64,000 nt of DNA from Viscum album (lineage: Eukaryota > Streptophyta > Magnoliopsida > Santalales > Viscaceae). A program made the translations under genes and the position numbers. The stretch covers positions 807,699,123 through 807,763,122 of the forward strand of contig OY728136.1 of the NCBI GenBank assembly GCA_963277665.1. Direction: 5' to 3'. This document shows positions 1-11,740 of this stretch, piece after piece. Below the pieces are notes generated by a model. The model was not told the origin of the DNA. It worked only from the letters and a program-made list of their open reading frames with translations, and ran no database searches. The stretch's first letter is position 1, and each line of letters starts with the position of its first letter.

Positions 1-744
1 GAGGTTTCAAGGGCTGGGACCTACACCCAACCAGAAAAAACTCTACTGCACTGAAAATAAGGACCCTCGGACCACAACTCATCTTTATGAGAAATCATGA
101 TGACTCCCCTCTCATGAAAATCTGGTTCTGTCAACATCCTCTGAATGACCTCTTCTCTCACCAGAACCTCATGATATGTCTTCCGCATAAACATGGTGAC
201 CTGGTATTGGATATCTTTACATAAATACTCCTCAAAATTCCTTGCCCAGGCTCCCCATTATGAAACAAGTCAGAATAATATGATAAAAGGTTTATGAAAT
301 GGATTCCAAAGTCTCGCACTCTGGTGCTCCCCTATTAAAGGATATGAATCTCTTAGCGACTGGACGCATTTTTGGTCAAAAAAATAATATTGACTCCGAA
401 CTTGTCTTGGAACTCCTCCAATGAGATCAATTAATACTCATGATCCCCAAGGAACAAGAACCACCGATTCCTCAATATTCCACACAGCATCGTCACAACC
501 AAAGAGACACAATGGTCCTTCCGAGCACGGATCGAACTGAAGGCTATTGACACCTCCTCCAAAAAGTCTTCCATGAATGCATCTGAAATGGATCCCCAGT
601 ACTTTCATAGACTCTGGTGATGAAACTCATGAAGTTTCCTTCTTCAATTATCATCATCATCAATCTATACCCAATGAGGATCTGCTGGCACAACTTTCTA
701 GACATCTTCTGCGCAAACCTTATAAGGACGTTGGCCTGATACAT
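1..744 (-). pseudogene. Gag capsid remnant of old Ty3/gypsy Element 1
   Basis: Read on the minus strand, several frames joined by frameshifts give a Ty3/gypsy Gag pattern. A TGDP-x4-SW stretch near 590 is followed by RARKDHCVSLVVTML, corresponding to the usual capsid stretch before a WW motif, then LEEFQDKFG near 400 and QVTMFMRKTYHEVLVREEVI near 150-210. Gag would form the particle that packages the RNA. No frame stays open for more than about 66 codons, so this is a dead copy. The downstream part lies beyond the left edge of the window. The family call rests on motif order and has not been tested by a search. Confidence 0.6.
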
Positions 745-1114
745 ACCTAAAAAACAGTAAAAATTTTGAGCTCCTAAACCTAGAATATAGATGACTCAAA
801 ATTAATTAATTAATATTATTATTTTATTAATTTTAGGTTATACAATACCATGTTCTACCCATTCATACACAGGTACAAAGAGTACTAGTTGATGATACAT
901 TCATAGTTATCTACCCTGAAACTAGTCCCACTACATTTAGATCTAAAAATATACATTTTTGTTCATTAAATCATAGGGGGGGCCTAAACATTTATTTATC
1001 AGCAAGTCTCCAGTTGATACATCATGTACAAAAATTTACTGAAACTGTTTCCCTACAAACCCATGAAACCTTACTTGTGCCTAACACCAAACTCCATCAT
1101 ATCCCTCAACATGA
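745..1114. other. No gene seen; probable leader of Element 1
   Basis: AT-rich sequence between the Gag remnant and a candidate primer-binding site. I see no coding pattern or repeat. Its position fits the untranslated leader of a minus-strand element. Confidence 0.35.
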
Positions 1115-1126
1115 CCTTTGATACCA
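1115..1126 (-). other. Candidate primer-binding site, Element 1
   Basis: The minus strand reads TGGTATCAAAGG, close to the TGGTATCAGAG site (complementary to initiator tRNA-Met) of the other elements here. It lies upstream of the Gag remnant in the right orientation. The LTR edge is unclear: it could be directly beside this site, or near 1186, where a TATAGTGACCC string (restored across the Element 2 insertion) resembles the inner LTR end of the other elements. Confidence 0.45.
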
Positions 1127-1194
1127 CTCTATCATGACTCCATCCCAACAATATGCACCTATCATGGGAAATAAATTTCATAAGGGATATAGTG
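1127..1194 (-). repeat. Probable 5' LTR inner part of Element 1, cut by Element 2
   Basis: Sequence between the candidate PBS and the Element 2 insertion. It continues at 13191 once Element 2 and one copy of the target duplication are removed. There is too little here to prove an LTR. Confidence 0.35.
1190..1194. repeat. Target-site duplication TAGTG, left copy (Element 2)
   Basis: TAGTG abuts the outer end of the left LTR and recurs as TAGTG at 13186-13190 beside the outer end of the right LTR. A 5-bp duplication is usual for Ty3/gypsy integrase. Confidence 0.9.
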
Positions 1195-2798
1195 TATAAC
1201 GAACCATACATTACATACAATGTTAATACTTCTAAATTGAAGCACACTTATTACAACATATGACAAAACCACAAAGGACCGTATAGGTATAGTGTCTTTA
1301 GAAACTAGGAAACATAAACAACTGGTTCATAAATCTTCTACAGTGTATCCCATTTATTTCATCATATCTAGGGTCCCTTTTAGCATATTTTACTTATTAT
1401 CTATCTTCTTGACCTGGGGAAAAGAAAACATAAAAGGGTGAGCTCAAATGCTTAGCAAGGGCAACTAAAGGAACTAAAAATCATATCATATATTTTTGAA
1501 AATCATAACCTGCAAAAGAGATCATAATATCTTAACATGGAATAAATCATAGAAGTGAAAATGAGATCACCATAATCATAACATGAAACTTGAAACTTTG
1601 TGGCATGCACACATAATCATGTAAAATCATTTCTTGTTAGTCATGACTCATTGCCAAGACTATCTTAGTGGACAAAGTCCCTTTCTGAACCGAGTCACCC
1701 TCGTTCCAGTCCTGTTTCCCTGAACCGGTATAACCTACCGTTCTAGCCATGTCTATATCATGAGATATAAAATCTTTACCCAATGCATTGGAGGGAGATA
1801 TAGGTCCCACCCATCTTATAATGAACCCTTTCTTATGTGTTCTACATAATCATAAATCATACATCATCGCATAACCCATGTAATAAAAATGGGATTCTTA
1901 AAAAACATGACATCATAAAACAATTCATATAAGATAAAGGAATTCATAAAAATAATTCAATCACAACATGATCAAATCAATGTAATAATAGGGATAAAAA
2001 CAGAACCATTTATTATCTTAGATGGAAAATAATTTTGATAAAACACTTGAACTCCATTCTTGAGGAAAATATCCTTTCTTCTTCAAAAAAAACATTTTTC
2101 CTTTCATAACATGTCATACGACTTTAAAATAACAGAAGTTAATTAAAAATAAAATTGAAAACTTGTAAAGGAATCTTCTTGGAAATAATGTTTTAAAAAT
2201 CCATACATGCCGTATAAGTTAAAAAAACATTCTTCATACTTTTGTCGGAAAAGTCAAAAAGTACCTCGTAGGAAAACGACAAAAGATTCCTTTCATTTCG
2301 TTTACTAAAAACTCACCGACGGGTAAAAATTGGATTTAAACAATTGTAAGTGGATGGAAACAATATTACATATTGATGGAACATGGATGTGGATGATAAA
2401 ATACACCCCAGTAAATGCCAAAGTAAAAACAATCTCAGATAAAAATGAGATTGTGATATTTTCCCTTACCTTAGGTCCGATTTTCTTTGTACATGTCTGA
2501 AGCTCCTGTATAATGGTTTAAATAATGTTATTGACTTATTCCAGAATCATACATATTGATATGATATCTTATATGTTCATATTCTTAGCTTCTTGTTAGT
2601 AATATTTCATTGTTACTTGTTACTTGGGTCTTTATTGCCTTTTGTTCTTATGCGTGTTTTGCCGAATAAATTCTTATTCTTCTTTTAAGGTTATAGATAC
2701 CTTATATCCATAATGTTATTAGTGTAACATATATAATATTTATTCATTCAATTCATTTATATAATTACTATGTAATGATGATCATGTAGAACGAGTCG

Positions 2799-3028
2799 CA
2801 TCACATCGTGGAGACGGTATTCCGTACGTACGCACGAGTGATGATATCGTTCCTATGATCATGGAATTGTATTGGAGTATATGTATATTATTTCAGTATC
2901 AATATTACTTTATAATAATCATAAATAGTTACTCATTACACCATTATACCCATCCTTGTAAGGTGGTGGTGGAAAATAGATTACACCACGACGTGGAGAC
3001 GGTATTCCGTACGTACGCACGCGCGGTG
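2799..3028 (-). promoter_or_regulatory. Paired 45-nt hairpin elements in Element 2 3' LTR
   Basis: Two copies, 2799-2843 and 2984-3028, start 185 bp apart. In element sense each has a core reading CGTACGTACGGAATACCG then TCTC, flanked by complementary arms. One copy has CATCAC-x-CGTG against CACG-xx-GTGATG. The other has CACC and CGTG against CACG and GGTG. The function is not known to me; position and pairing suggest an RNA structure in the transcript leader. Confidence 0.7.
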
Positions 3029-3364
3029 ATTTCATTTTTCCGTAGGATGGATAGAAGGTGAATTAGGGTTGTTTCATATTTATAATAACATATCAGTATG
3101 TAAGTAATACTGATGATATTACTTTATCATGAAACAACTAAAGAAGAAGAAGTTGAAGAAGAAAGAAATTGAAAAGATCGGTAATGGATATTACCTCTTC
3201 TTTGGAACGCTTCTTTGAATCCTCCACTTAGGGAACTAATATTGGTCTTTGAAGAAGACCAGGACCTCTAGAATTATTCTAGGGAAGTGGAGAGGAGAAA
3301 ATGGCAGGGGTTGGCCGAGCTTGAGTGCTCAATTTGGTGTGAGGAGGAGGGGGAGGAGGTGCTC

Positions 3365-3371
3365 TTTTATA
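3365..3371 (-). promoter_or_regulatory. TATA box, Element 2 3' LTR
   Basis: The minus strand reads TATAAAAGAGC preceded by a CCTCTCCTCCCT pyrimidine block. The same block-plus-TATA arrangement occurs in the LTRs of Elements 5 and 7, and in weaker form in Element 6. Confidence 0.65.
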
Positions 3372-3756
3372 AGGGAGGAGAGGGGCACCTTAGGAATATC
3401 TCAAAATATTATTTTATATTAAAGTCAAAATCGGTTTATAATGGTTCCAAAGGGTCTTATTTAGAAGCTAAAGTTGGGATGGGTCGAAATCCTATCAACC
3501 AATAGGATTCAGACAAGTTTAGGATATTATTTTAACTTTATCAATTAGATTTAACTCTAAGTTAAATAATTTAACTTTTACCATGTCTTTTTGTTTTCTT
3601 TCACTATATGGTTAATACAGTTACTATAACATGCCAAAAGAACCCCAAATTGTTTATTATTAATATACATATCCTTATCTAAGTCATTTGGCCGAACCAT
3701 AGATTTTTAGGAATAAAATAACAATTAATAATATAATATTTGATTTAAAAAATATT

Positions 3757-3776
3757 TTGTGTCAATTTTGACACAA
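3757..3776. repeat. Perfect palindrome in U3 of Element 2
   Basis: TTGTGTCAA-TT-TTGACACAA is a perfect inverted repeat roughly 390 bp upstream of the TATA box. The same core, with different outer bases, lies at a similar place in the Element 5 LTRs (32200-32223, 39235-39258). Confidence 0.6.
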
Positions 3777-4815
3777 TTTGATATATGATTTTTGTGAAAG
3801 TTATAACAGAATTATATGTTCAAAAAAAGTTGATTAAATCAACACTAATATATCATAGTAACCTATAAAATTTGTTTAATTCATAAAAAGTCTCAAATTA
3901 CATTTATTTTGGTGTTTATAACATCAATTATGTCAATATTTCATAAATAAGATAATTACTGCATCATCTTTCTGTCATAATAAATTAAATTATTTAATGT
4001 CTAAAAATTATAAAACAAATACCATTATGTACGAAATCTTTTTAGATTTCTAATGAATATTTATAGTAGAATTTATCTTATGTATAACCCCATATTAAAA
4101 ATGATTTACTTATTAAACTTTGATTTTAACTACTTTAACCCTTCTTTAAATAAATTAATAATAAATATCCTAATCTAACCCAAGTGGGCCTAAATGGTCA
4201 TATTTTATTCATAAGGTTGTTTTTGGTCGAATTACACTTATCCAATAGAATTAGGACATGTGTTAGGGTAATAGTAATATCATATTTACCCTTAGTTACC
4301 CTATTTACTATTAACCGCGGTAAAAAAAGTAAAAAGTTACTATTTACCAAAAAATTATTTTTATCTCATTGAACCACATTTTACTTACTGATATCAACCG
4401 TGTCTGTCGGATTTTCGAAATTCCATTCACAGAAGCGGTAAAATTAAGTTTAATGCAAAATTCAGTTTTAACCTACCATTTAGTGGTTTCACTATTCATC
4501 AAAAATTGAAAGTTTTCAGAAAAATACCAAAATTTCACCCTAAGCTAATTTCGGTATTCCGAATCCAAAAATTAAGTCCATTTCAAAAAATAAAATTAAT
4601 AAAATTTCAAAAAGTGGTTATTAATATTCATAACGGCTGGTTTTAATAATATTTTAATATCATATCGTTGTTTAGTGAAACTCAGTATTGCGTACGACGC
4701 AAGCTATCGAGGAAGGTCGTGATTGCGTGTAAAGTAAGCCAAGCAAGTGTGTAGTGAAAGAATCCTTTGATGATATAAAAACAAAATATTACTCATAAAA
4801 ATATCGGGTGTTACA

Positions 4816-4830
4816 TTCTACCCCCCTTAA
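4816..4830 (-). other. Polypurine tract, Element 2
   Basis: In element sense the sequence runs TTAAGGGGGGTAGAA and then straight into the LTR start TGTAACACCC. This is the plus-strand primer site for reverse transcription. Confidence 0.88.
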
Positions 4831-4854
4831 AAAGAATTTCGCCCTCGAAATTCG

Positions 4855-5901
4855 TCACTTTGTAACAAACATATGAGGATACTTCTCCATCATCATATCC
4901 TCAAGCTCCCATGTAGCTTCTTCAAGTTGGTGGTTCCTCCATTAAACTTTCACCAATCGAGTGGTCTTGTTTCGTTGGACTTTTTCTCTAAGATCCAGAA
5001 TCTCTATCGGTTGTTCTTCATAAGAAAGATCTTGCTCCAGCGGTACAACTTCTGAGCTGAGTACATGTGAAGGATCAGGTATGTACTTTCTCAGGAGAGA
5101 TACATGGAACACATATTGAACTTTAGAGAGATTCGGTGGAAGCGCCAATCGGTAAGCTACCTTTCCAACACGATCCAGTATTTCGAAAGGACTGATATAT
5201 CTAGGGCTCAACTTCCCCTTCTTTCCAAATCTCATAACCCTCTTCCATGGAGATATTCGTAAGAACACTTTATCACCCACTTCAAACTCTAGGTCTTTTC
5301 TTCGGTTGTCGGCATAACTTTTCTGTCGACTCTGAGCTGCTCTTATGTGTTGTTGAATTGATCTGACCTTTTCTGCCATTTCTTCAACAAGATCAGGTCC
5401 TAATAGCTTTCTTTCCCCAACATCATCCCAACAAGTTGGAGTCCTGCATTTCTTTCCATAGAGAGCTTCATAAGGAGCCATCTGAATACTGGAGTGAAAG
5501 CTATTATTATAAGAAAATTCCACCAAAGGTAGGTGTTGATCCCAACCTCCTTTGAAATCCATAGAGAAAGCTCTCAACATATCTTCTAGGGTTTGAATTG
5601 TTCTCTCAGACTGACCGTCTGTCTGAGGATGATAAGCAGTGTTGAAACTCAACTCTGTATCCAGAGTATGCTGAAGACTTCGCCAGAACTTCGAGTTAAA
5701 TCTCGGATCCCGATCAGATATAATAGAAAGTGGTACCCCATGCAATCTTACCACTTCCTTTACATATATCCTGGAAAGCTGATCTAGAGAGAAATCCTCT
5801 CTAATAGCAATGAAGTGTGCAGACTTTGTAAGACGATCAACTATGACCCAAATAGCATTATTGCCTTTGGATGTTTTAGGATGTCCTGTGACAAAGTCCA
5901 T
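4855..5901 (-). pseudogene. Integrase core and chromodomain, Element 2
   Basis: Integrase inserts the cDNA into the host genome. Numbered from the Met at 5901, the D-D-35-E triad is intact: D2 in MDFVTG, D63 in ISDRDPRF and E99 in TDGQSERTIQ. A GPY/F-like module follows (SPFEILDRVGKVAYRLALPP). A chromodomain then begins with PIEILDLREKV. It is cut by a stop codon at 4942-4944, but the same frame continues with WRNHQLEEATWELED and ends at a TGA at 4855-4857. Tekay/Del elements carry such a domain, thought to guide insertion to modified chromatin. A one-base loss near 5925 separates this frame from the upstream part of pol. Confidence 0.9.
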
Positions 5902-6400
5902 AGTGATGTTTTCCCATTTCCATTGGGTATGGGTAATGGTTGTAACATCCCCTTAGACTTTTGTCTCTCAGCTTTAACTTGTTGACAAACCAAGCATCGA
6001 GAGACATATTCAGCAACATCTCTTTTCATGCCATCCCACCAGAAGTACTCTTTCAGGTCCCTATACATCTTCGTGCTTCCAGGATGAATAGAGAATGATG
6101 AACTATGAGCCTCATCCAGTAGCTCCTTCGTTAATTCGGGGATGGGAGGAACACAAACCCGATTCCTGAACTTTATTATCCCATCACAATCAAGGTTGAA
6201 TTCAGGAACATTTCTCACCTTCTTTTGTAACTCTACATCTTCTTTCTGTGCCTCTTTAATCTTCACATGTATAGATGGTTGAACATTCATTTGAGAAAGA
6301 TAAGATTTTTTCCCTTCCATTATAATTCCAAGATCCATCCTTTGTAAATCCATAAATATTGGATCTTTTGTGATCATCATCATGGATAAACTAGCATGGT
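5902..6400 (-). pseudogene. Integrase N-terminal zinc-binding region, Element 2
   Basis: The frame that began upstream continues with EAHSSSFSIHPGSTKMYRDL and CLVCQQVKAE, the H-H-C-C zinc-binding pattern of Ty3 integrases. It leaves frame near 5925, where Element 7 has an extra base that restores WKWENITMDF. This part joins the integrase core to RNase H. Confidence 0.85.
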
Positions 6401-6760
6401 CTTGTCGACATAATGCATCTGCCACCTTTTTTTCTTTCCCAGGGTGGTAATGGATTGAGCAGTCATAATCCTTAATCATCTCCAACCATCTTCTTTGACG
6501 CATATTCAGCTCCATTTGTGTGAAAATATACTTTAAACTTTTATGATCAGTATAAATATCACACCTTTCACCATAAAGGTAATGCCTCCAAATCTTTAAT
6601 GCAATGATTACCGCAGCTAACTCCAAATCATGTGTTGGGTAATTTTGCTCATGGGTTTTCAACTGTCGTGAGGCATAAGCTATCACCATATCATTTTGCA
6701 TAATAACACACCCCAATCCCTTCTTGGATGCATCACTGTAGATCACAAACCTTTCTCCAC
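6401..6760 (-). pseudogene. RNase H domain, Element 2
   Basis: RNase H removes the RNA strand of the RNA-DNA hybrid during reverse transcription. The four acidic positions are visible: VIYSDASKKGLG, HDLELAAV, IYTDHKSL and VADALCRQ. The last motif usually reads DALSR, so a serine has become cysteine. The domain lies within one open frame, 5841-7127, continuous with the end of RT. Confidence 0.9.
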
Positions 6761-7646
6761 TACAAGGCAGTGTGAGCATAGGTGCACTGGATAACCTTCT
6801 TTTCAATTCCTTGAAATTCTCTTCACATTCTTCCGTCCAGGCAAACATAACTCTTTTTCGAGTCAACTTGGTGAGTGGATTAGATAATCGTGAAAAATCC
6901 TTTACAAAACGTCGATAATATCCATCCAAACCAAGAAAACATCGGATCTCGGTTACTGTTGTTGGTCTTGACCATCTTTCGATAACCTCTGTTTTTGATG
7001 GATCCACATATATCCCCTCTTTTGAGATTATGTGACCCAAAAATGCAACTTTTTGAAACCAAAATTCACACTTGGTAAATTTGGCATAAAGCTTCTCCTT
7101 TCTCAGGGTCTTCAATATAATTCTCAAGTGATCTTCATGCTCTTCCTTTCTCTTTTAATAGATAAGAATATCTTCTATAAAGACTACCACAAATTGATCA
7201 AGATAGTCTTTAAAGACTCTATTCATTAGATCCATGAAGAAAGCAGGGGCATTAGTAAGACCAAATGGCATCACTATAAATTCATAGTGTCCATACCTTG
7301 TACGGAAAGCCATCATTGGTATATCCTCCCTTTTGACCCTCAATTGATGATACCCTGAACGAAGATCAATCTTGGAAATGTATTGAGCTCCACGTAGTTG
7401 GTCAAATAAGTCATCAATGCGTGGGAGAGGATATTTGTTCTTGATAGTGATCTTGTTAAGTTCTCGATAATCAATGCAGATCCTCATTGATCCATCTTTC
7501 TTCTTAACAAATAGAACAGGTGCTCCCCAAGGTGATGCACTAGGGCATATGAATCCCTTATCAATATTCTCTTGGAGTTGCTTATTCAATTCCTGCAACT
7601 CAATTGGGGCCATTCTATAAGGTGTCTTTTGAAATAGGCAAAGCAC
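6761..7646 (-). pseudogene. Reverse transcriptase domain, Element 2
   Basis: RT copies the element RNA into cDNA. Typical Ty3 motifs occur in order: [52 protein letters not shown], then FLGHIIS and FLGLDGYYRRF. The catalytic box reads F-I-E-D in place of F-I-D-D, so the first catalytic Asp is Glu. A stop codon (TAA) near 7155 follows ILIY. The domain is in a different frame from protease, with a shift near 7630. Element 7 shows the same Glu. Confidence 0.92.
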
Positions 7647-8664
7647 CCGGTACGAGTTCTATTGAAAACTCAACTTCACGATTTGGTGGAAGACCCGGTA
7701 ATTCCTCCGGAAATACATCATCAAACTCCCGTACAATGGGAATATTCTTAATCATGATTTTCTCACCAACCATTTGAGATAAATAACCTTCATTTAGTGG
7801 AATCAATACCCATAAGATGGAAGAAATTTCCACTGGAAGGTTATGTTCATCCTTGCATTGATAGACGATCGTAGATTGATCTAGAATATGAAATGTGACT
7901 TCCCTTCTTTGGAAATTGATCTGACCTCCATGTAGAGAAAGCCAATCCATGCCAAGAATCACATCAAATTCCACTAAAGGAAGGATCACAAGATTTGCAG
8001 GAAGCACTTTCCCACAAACTTCGATCGGAGAAGAATTATAAACTTTTGATGCGACTGTTGTGCCATTAGGTGTTGTCACAGCTAACTCAACATCTAATTG
8101 TTGAGGTAATACGGTGATACCCTTCGAAATTTTTTCAGAAATAAAAGAGTGGGTGGATCCAGAATCAAATAAAACATTTTCTACATTAGAGTGGATGGTA
8201 TGTGTACCTTTCACCACTTCGTTATCGTACTCCACATCGCTGATAGAAATTGCATGTGACTTTCCTTTGTCTTTAGCCTTAAGATTTTGTTGACGTCGAC
8301 CATCATCATCAACCCTTGGATTTGGGCATTTATTGGCATAATGCCCCATCTCCTTGCACTTGAAACATTGAAGTGTAGTAGGTTCATTCTGTGTATCCCT
8401 TCCTTTGTTTGCATCATTAGACATCTTCTTCCCATTATCGCGGCATTCACATGCCCGATGACCTTCCTTTCCACATTTGAAACATTTACTTGTCCCTTTA
8501 AGACAACTACCTCCATGTTTCATTCCACACTTTGAGCATAAGGGAAATATCATCTTCTTTTCAGTGTGCTCTTTAGATTTTCCTTTGAATTCCATCTTCC
8601 TCTTCTTATCAAACCCATGTGACTGTTGGATACTCCAATCTCCATCTCGACTTTGAGAGCACAT
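7615..8664 (-). pseudogene. Nucleocapsid knuckles and aspartic protease, Element 2
   Basis: An open frame of about 349 codons. Three zinc knuckles are seen: CSKCGMKHGGSC (residues 43-54 from the first Met), CFKCGKEGHRACEC (61-74) and CFKCKEMGHYANKC (100-113). They would bind genomic RNA. The aspartic protease follows with active site VLFDSGSTHSF (164-174) and the conserved flap-end DVILGMDWL (234-242). The knuckles and active site look intact. The frame is shifted against Gag upstream (near 8650) and RT downstream (near 7630). The annotated Met is not the real start; this is the middle of a Gag-Pol frame. Confidence 0.9.
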
Positions 8665-9335
8665 CGAACGATTTCCTCGTAGCTATTGAAGTCCCTTATG
8701 GATAACTCCCTTCGAAGACTTGGATTTAAGCCACTAAAGAATCGATCGATCTTACTCTCAGGTTGGATAATAATACCAGAAGCGTACCTTGCATGTCTTG
8801 TAAAATTTGCTTCATAGGTACCAACAGATTCATCATCCCTTTGCTTCAGTTCAAGAAACTCTTTCTCCATCTTTGTTCGGAGAATACAAGGGAAGTACTT
8901 ATTGAAAAATAAGTTCTTGAACTAGTCCCATTCCATAGACTCAATTTCATCCCTTTTCCTCGTATTCTTAATAAGATTCCACCATTGATCAGCATCTCCT
9001 TCCAAATGATACACTGCTAGGATGACTTTATCATGTTCAGAACATTGAAAAACTGAAAATATCTTTTCAGTAGTACTAATCCATTGTCCAGCAACTAATG
9101 GATCAGTAGACCCACTGAAAGAAGGTGGGCGCTGCCTCATGAAAGATTCAACAGAATGTTGCTCCTTCCTTTTCTCGTTTGGAAGTCCTGCATGATTCAT
9201 AGCTTGAGAAAGTTGTGTGAGCATGGCTACAAGATTTTGCATTCCAGCTCCCATATCGTTTGGTTTCTCAGGGGGGCAATCATTGCATTGCCCATCGCAT
9301 TCCGCATTAACACGGTTCCTTCGGGTTCCAGCCAT
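8550..9335 (-). pseudogene. Gag N-terminus and capsid, Element 2
   Basis: Starts MAGTRRNRVNAECDGQ at 9335, a few bases after an acceptor-like TTGGTTTTAG. The capsid pattern follows: PPSFSGSTDPLVAGQW, EHDKVILAVYHLEGDADQWW, then, after one in-frame TAG at 8922-8924, FKNLFFNKYFP, ETFLELKQ-like sequence and YEEIVRCALKVE. The capsid would assemble the virus-like particle in the cytoplasm. The frame then drifts off near 8650, just before the zinc knuckles. Confidence 0.9.
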
Positions 9336-9338
9336 TGA

Positions 9339-10837
9339 CTAAAACCAAGAAGAATAGTGTGAGCAACACTAATTATAATAGGAAAACCACATAATCAATA
9401 ATAAAATTTCACACTTAAGGTCTTATCCTAGGGTATTCATGGCCATTTCTAAAACACTAAGATTGTGTTCTATGCTTAGACTTATCCTTAGGGTTCTTAC
9501 TAAGGCTTTCACATCCTAGTTTCCAAAGGTTGACTATACCTTTCCTCTGATACCAACTATAACGACCCATACTTTACATACAATGTTAATACATCTAAAT
9601 TGAATCACACTTATTACAACATATGACAAAACCACAAAGGACCGTATAGGTATAGTGTCTTTAGAAACTGGGAAACATAAACAACTGGTTCATAAATATT
9701 CTACAGTGTCTCCCATTTATTTCATCATATCTAGTGTCCCTTTTAGCATATTCTACTTAATATCCATCTTCCTGACCTGGGGAAAAGAAAACATAAAAGG
9801 GTGAGCTCAAATGCTCAGCAAGGGCAAATAAAGGAACTAAAAATCATATCATATATTTTTGAAAATCATAACCTGCAAAAGAGATCATAATATCTTAACA
9901 TGGAATAAATCATAGAAGTGAAAATGAGATCACCATAATCATAACATGAAACTGGAAACTTTGTGGCATGCACACATAATCATGGAAAATCATTTCTTGT
10001 TAGTCATGACTCATAGCCAAGACTATCTAAGTGGACAAAGTCCCTTTCTGAACCGAGTCACCCTCGTTCCAGTCCTGTTTCACTGAACCAGTATAACCTA
10101 CCGTTCCAGCCATGTCTATCTCATGAGATATAAAATCATTACCCAATGAATTGGAGGGAGATATAGGTCCCACCCATCTTATAATGAATCCTTTATTATG
10201 TGAGCCACATAATCATAAATCATACATCATCGCATAACCCATGTAATAAAAATGGGATTCTTAAACAACATGACATCATAAAACAATTCATATAAGATAA
10301 AGGAATTCATAAAAATAATTCAATCACAACATGATCAAATCAATGTAATAATAGGGATAAAAACAGAACCCTTTATTATCTTAGATGGAAAATAATTTCG
10401 ATAAAACACTTGAACTCCATTCTTGAGGAAAATATCCTTTCTTCTTCAAAAAAAAAACATTTTTTCCTTTCATAACATGTCATACGACTTTAATATAAAA
10501 TAAGTTGATTAAAAATAAACTTGAAAACTTGTAAAGGAATCTTCTTGGAAATAATTTTTTAAAAATCCATACATGCCGTATAAGTTAAAAAAAACATTCT
10601 TCGTACTTTTGTCAGAAAAGTCAAAAAGTACCTCGTACGAAAAACGACAAAAGATTATTTTCATTTCTTTTACTAAAAACTCACCGAAGGGTAAAAATTG
10701 GATTTAAACTATTTTAAGTGGATGGAAACAATATGACATATTGATGGAACATGTATTTGGATGATAAAATACACCCCAGTAAATGCCAAAGTAAAAACAA
10801 TCTCGGATAAAAATGAGATTGTGATATTTTCCCTTAC
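9339..10837 (-). other. Predicted leader intron spanning the PBS, Element 2
   Basis: In element sense the donor is AAAG|GTAAGGG at 10838/10837 and the acceptor is TTCTTCTTGGTTTTAG at 9339, four bases before the gag ATG. Both fit plant splice-site consensus well. Removing this 1,499-nt stretch would delete most of U5, the LTR edge and the PBS, giving a short leader joined to gag. This is inference from sites alone; there is no RNA evidence. Confidence 0.5.
9544..9555 (-). other. Primer-binding site, Element 2
   Basis: The minus strand reads TGGTATCAGAGG two bases inside the 5' LTR edge. It matches the 3' end complement of initiator tRNA-Met, the usual primer for plant Ty3 elements. Confidence 0.9.
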
Positions 10838-11166
10838 CTTTGGTCCGATTTGCTTTGTACATGTCTGAAGCTCCTGTATAATGGTTTAAATAATGTTATT
10901 GACTTATTCCAGAATCATACATATTTATATGATATCATATATGGTCATATTCTTAGCTTCTTGTTAGTAATATTTCATTGTTACTTGTTACTCGGGTCTT
11001 TATTGCCTTTTGTTCTTATGCGTGGTTTGTCGAATAAATTCTTATTCTTCTTTTAAGGTTATAGATACCTTATATCCAGAATGGTATTAGTGTAACATAT
11101 ATAATATTTATTAATTCAATTCATTTATATAATTACTATGCAATGATGATCATGTAGAACGAGTCG

Positions 11167-11396
11167 CATCACATCGTGGAGACGGTATTCCGTACGTACG
11201 CACGAGTGATGATATCGTTCCTATGATAGTGGAATTGTATTGGAGTATATGTATATTATTTCAGTATCAATATTACATTATAATAATCATAAATAGTTAC
11301 TCATTACACCATTATACCCATCCTTGTAAGGTGGTGGTGGAAAATAGATTACACCACGGCGTGGAGACGGTATTCCGTACGTACGCACGCGCGGTG
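11167..11396 (-). promoter_or_regulatory. Paired 45-nt hairpin elements in Element 2 5' LTR
   Basis: Copies at 11167-11211 and 11352-11396 start 185 bp apart and about 310 and 500 nt downstream of the predicted start site. In element sense the 11352 copy can pair CACCGCG-CGTG with CACG-C-CGTG(G/T)G-type arms, 10-11 pairs with one bulge and one mismatch or wobble. The 11167 copy pairs CATCAC and CGTG with CACG and GTGATG. The core between the arms includes the self-complementary CGTACGTACG. Confidence 0.72.
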
Positions 11397-11733
11397 ATTT
11401 CATTTTTCCATAGGATGGATAGAAGGTGAATTAAGGTTGTTTAATATTTATAATAACATATCAGTATGTAAGTAATATTTATGTTATTACTTTATCATGA
11501 AACAACTAAAGAATAATAAGTTGAAGAAGAAAGAAATTGAAAAGATCGGTAATGGATATTACCACTTATTTGGAACGCTTCTTTGAATCCTCCACTTAGG
11601 GAACTAATATTGGTCTTTGAAGAAGACCAGAACCTCTAGGATTATTATAGGTAAGTGGAGAGGATAAAATGGCAGGGGTTGGCCGAGCTTGAGTGCTCAA
11701 TTTGGTGTGAGGAGGAGGGGGGAGGAGGTGCCC

Positions 11734-11740
11734 TTTTATA
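11734..11740 (-). promoter_or_regulatory. TATA box, Element 2 5' LTR (active-position promoter)
   Basis: The minus strand reads TATAAAAGGG after a CCTCTCCTCCCT block. This LTR would drive transcription of the full element towards lower coordinates. Confidence 0.68.

Larger units (their letters stand above)
1195..4815 (-). repeat. Element 2 3' LTR (3,621 bp)
   Basis: It matches 9558-13185 along its whole length with small differences. In element sense it begins TGTAACACCC at 4815, directly after the polypurine tract, and ends at 1195. It holds a TATA box at 3365-3371, the paired hairpin element at 2799-3028, a palindrome at 3757-3776 and a splice-donor-like TAAGGTAAGGG near 2463-2472. At 3.6 kb it is long for a plant Ty3 LTR. 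Confidence 0.93.

Noticed and set aside
2855..3061. 68-codon plus-strand open frame, nearly identical to one at 11223-11429
   Set aside because: The two are the same place in the two LTRs of Element 2, antisense to its transcription. Similarity comes from LTR duplication, not from coding constraint; no known motif.
4184..4372. 62-codon open frame repeated at 12553-12741
   Set aside because: Again paired LTR copies. AT-rich low-complexity protein with no domain.
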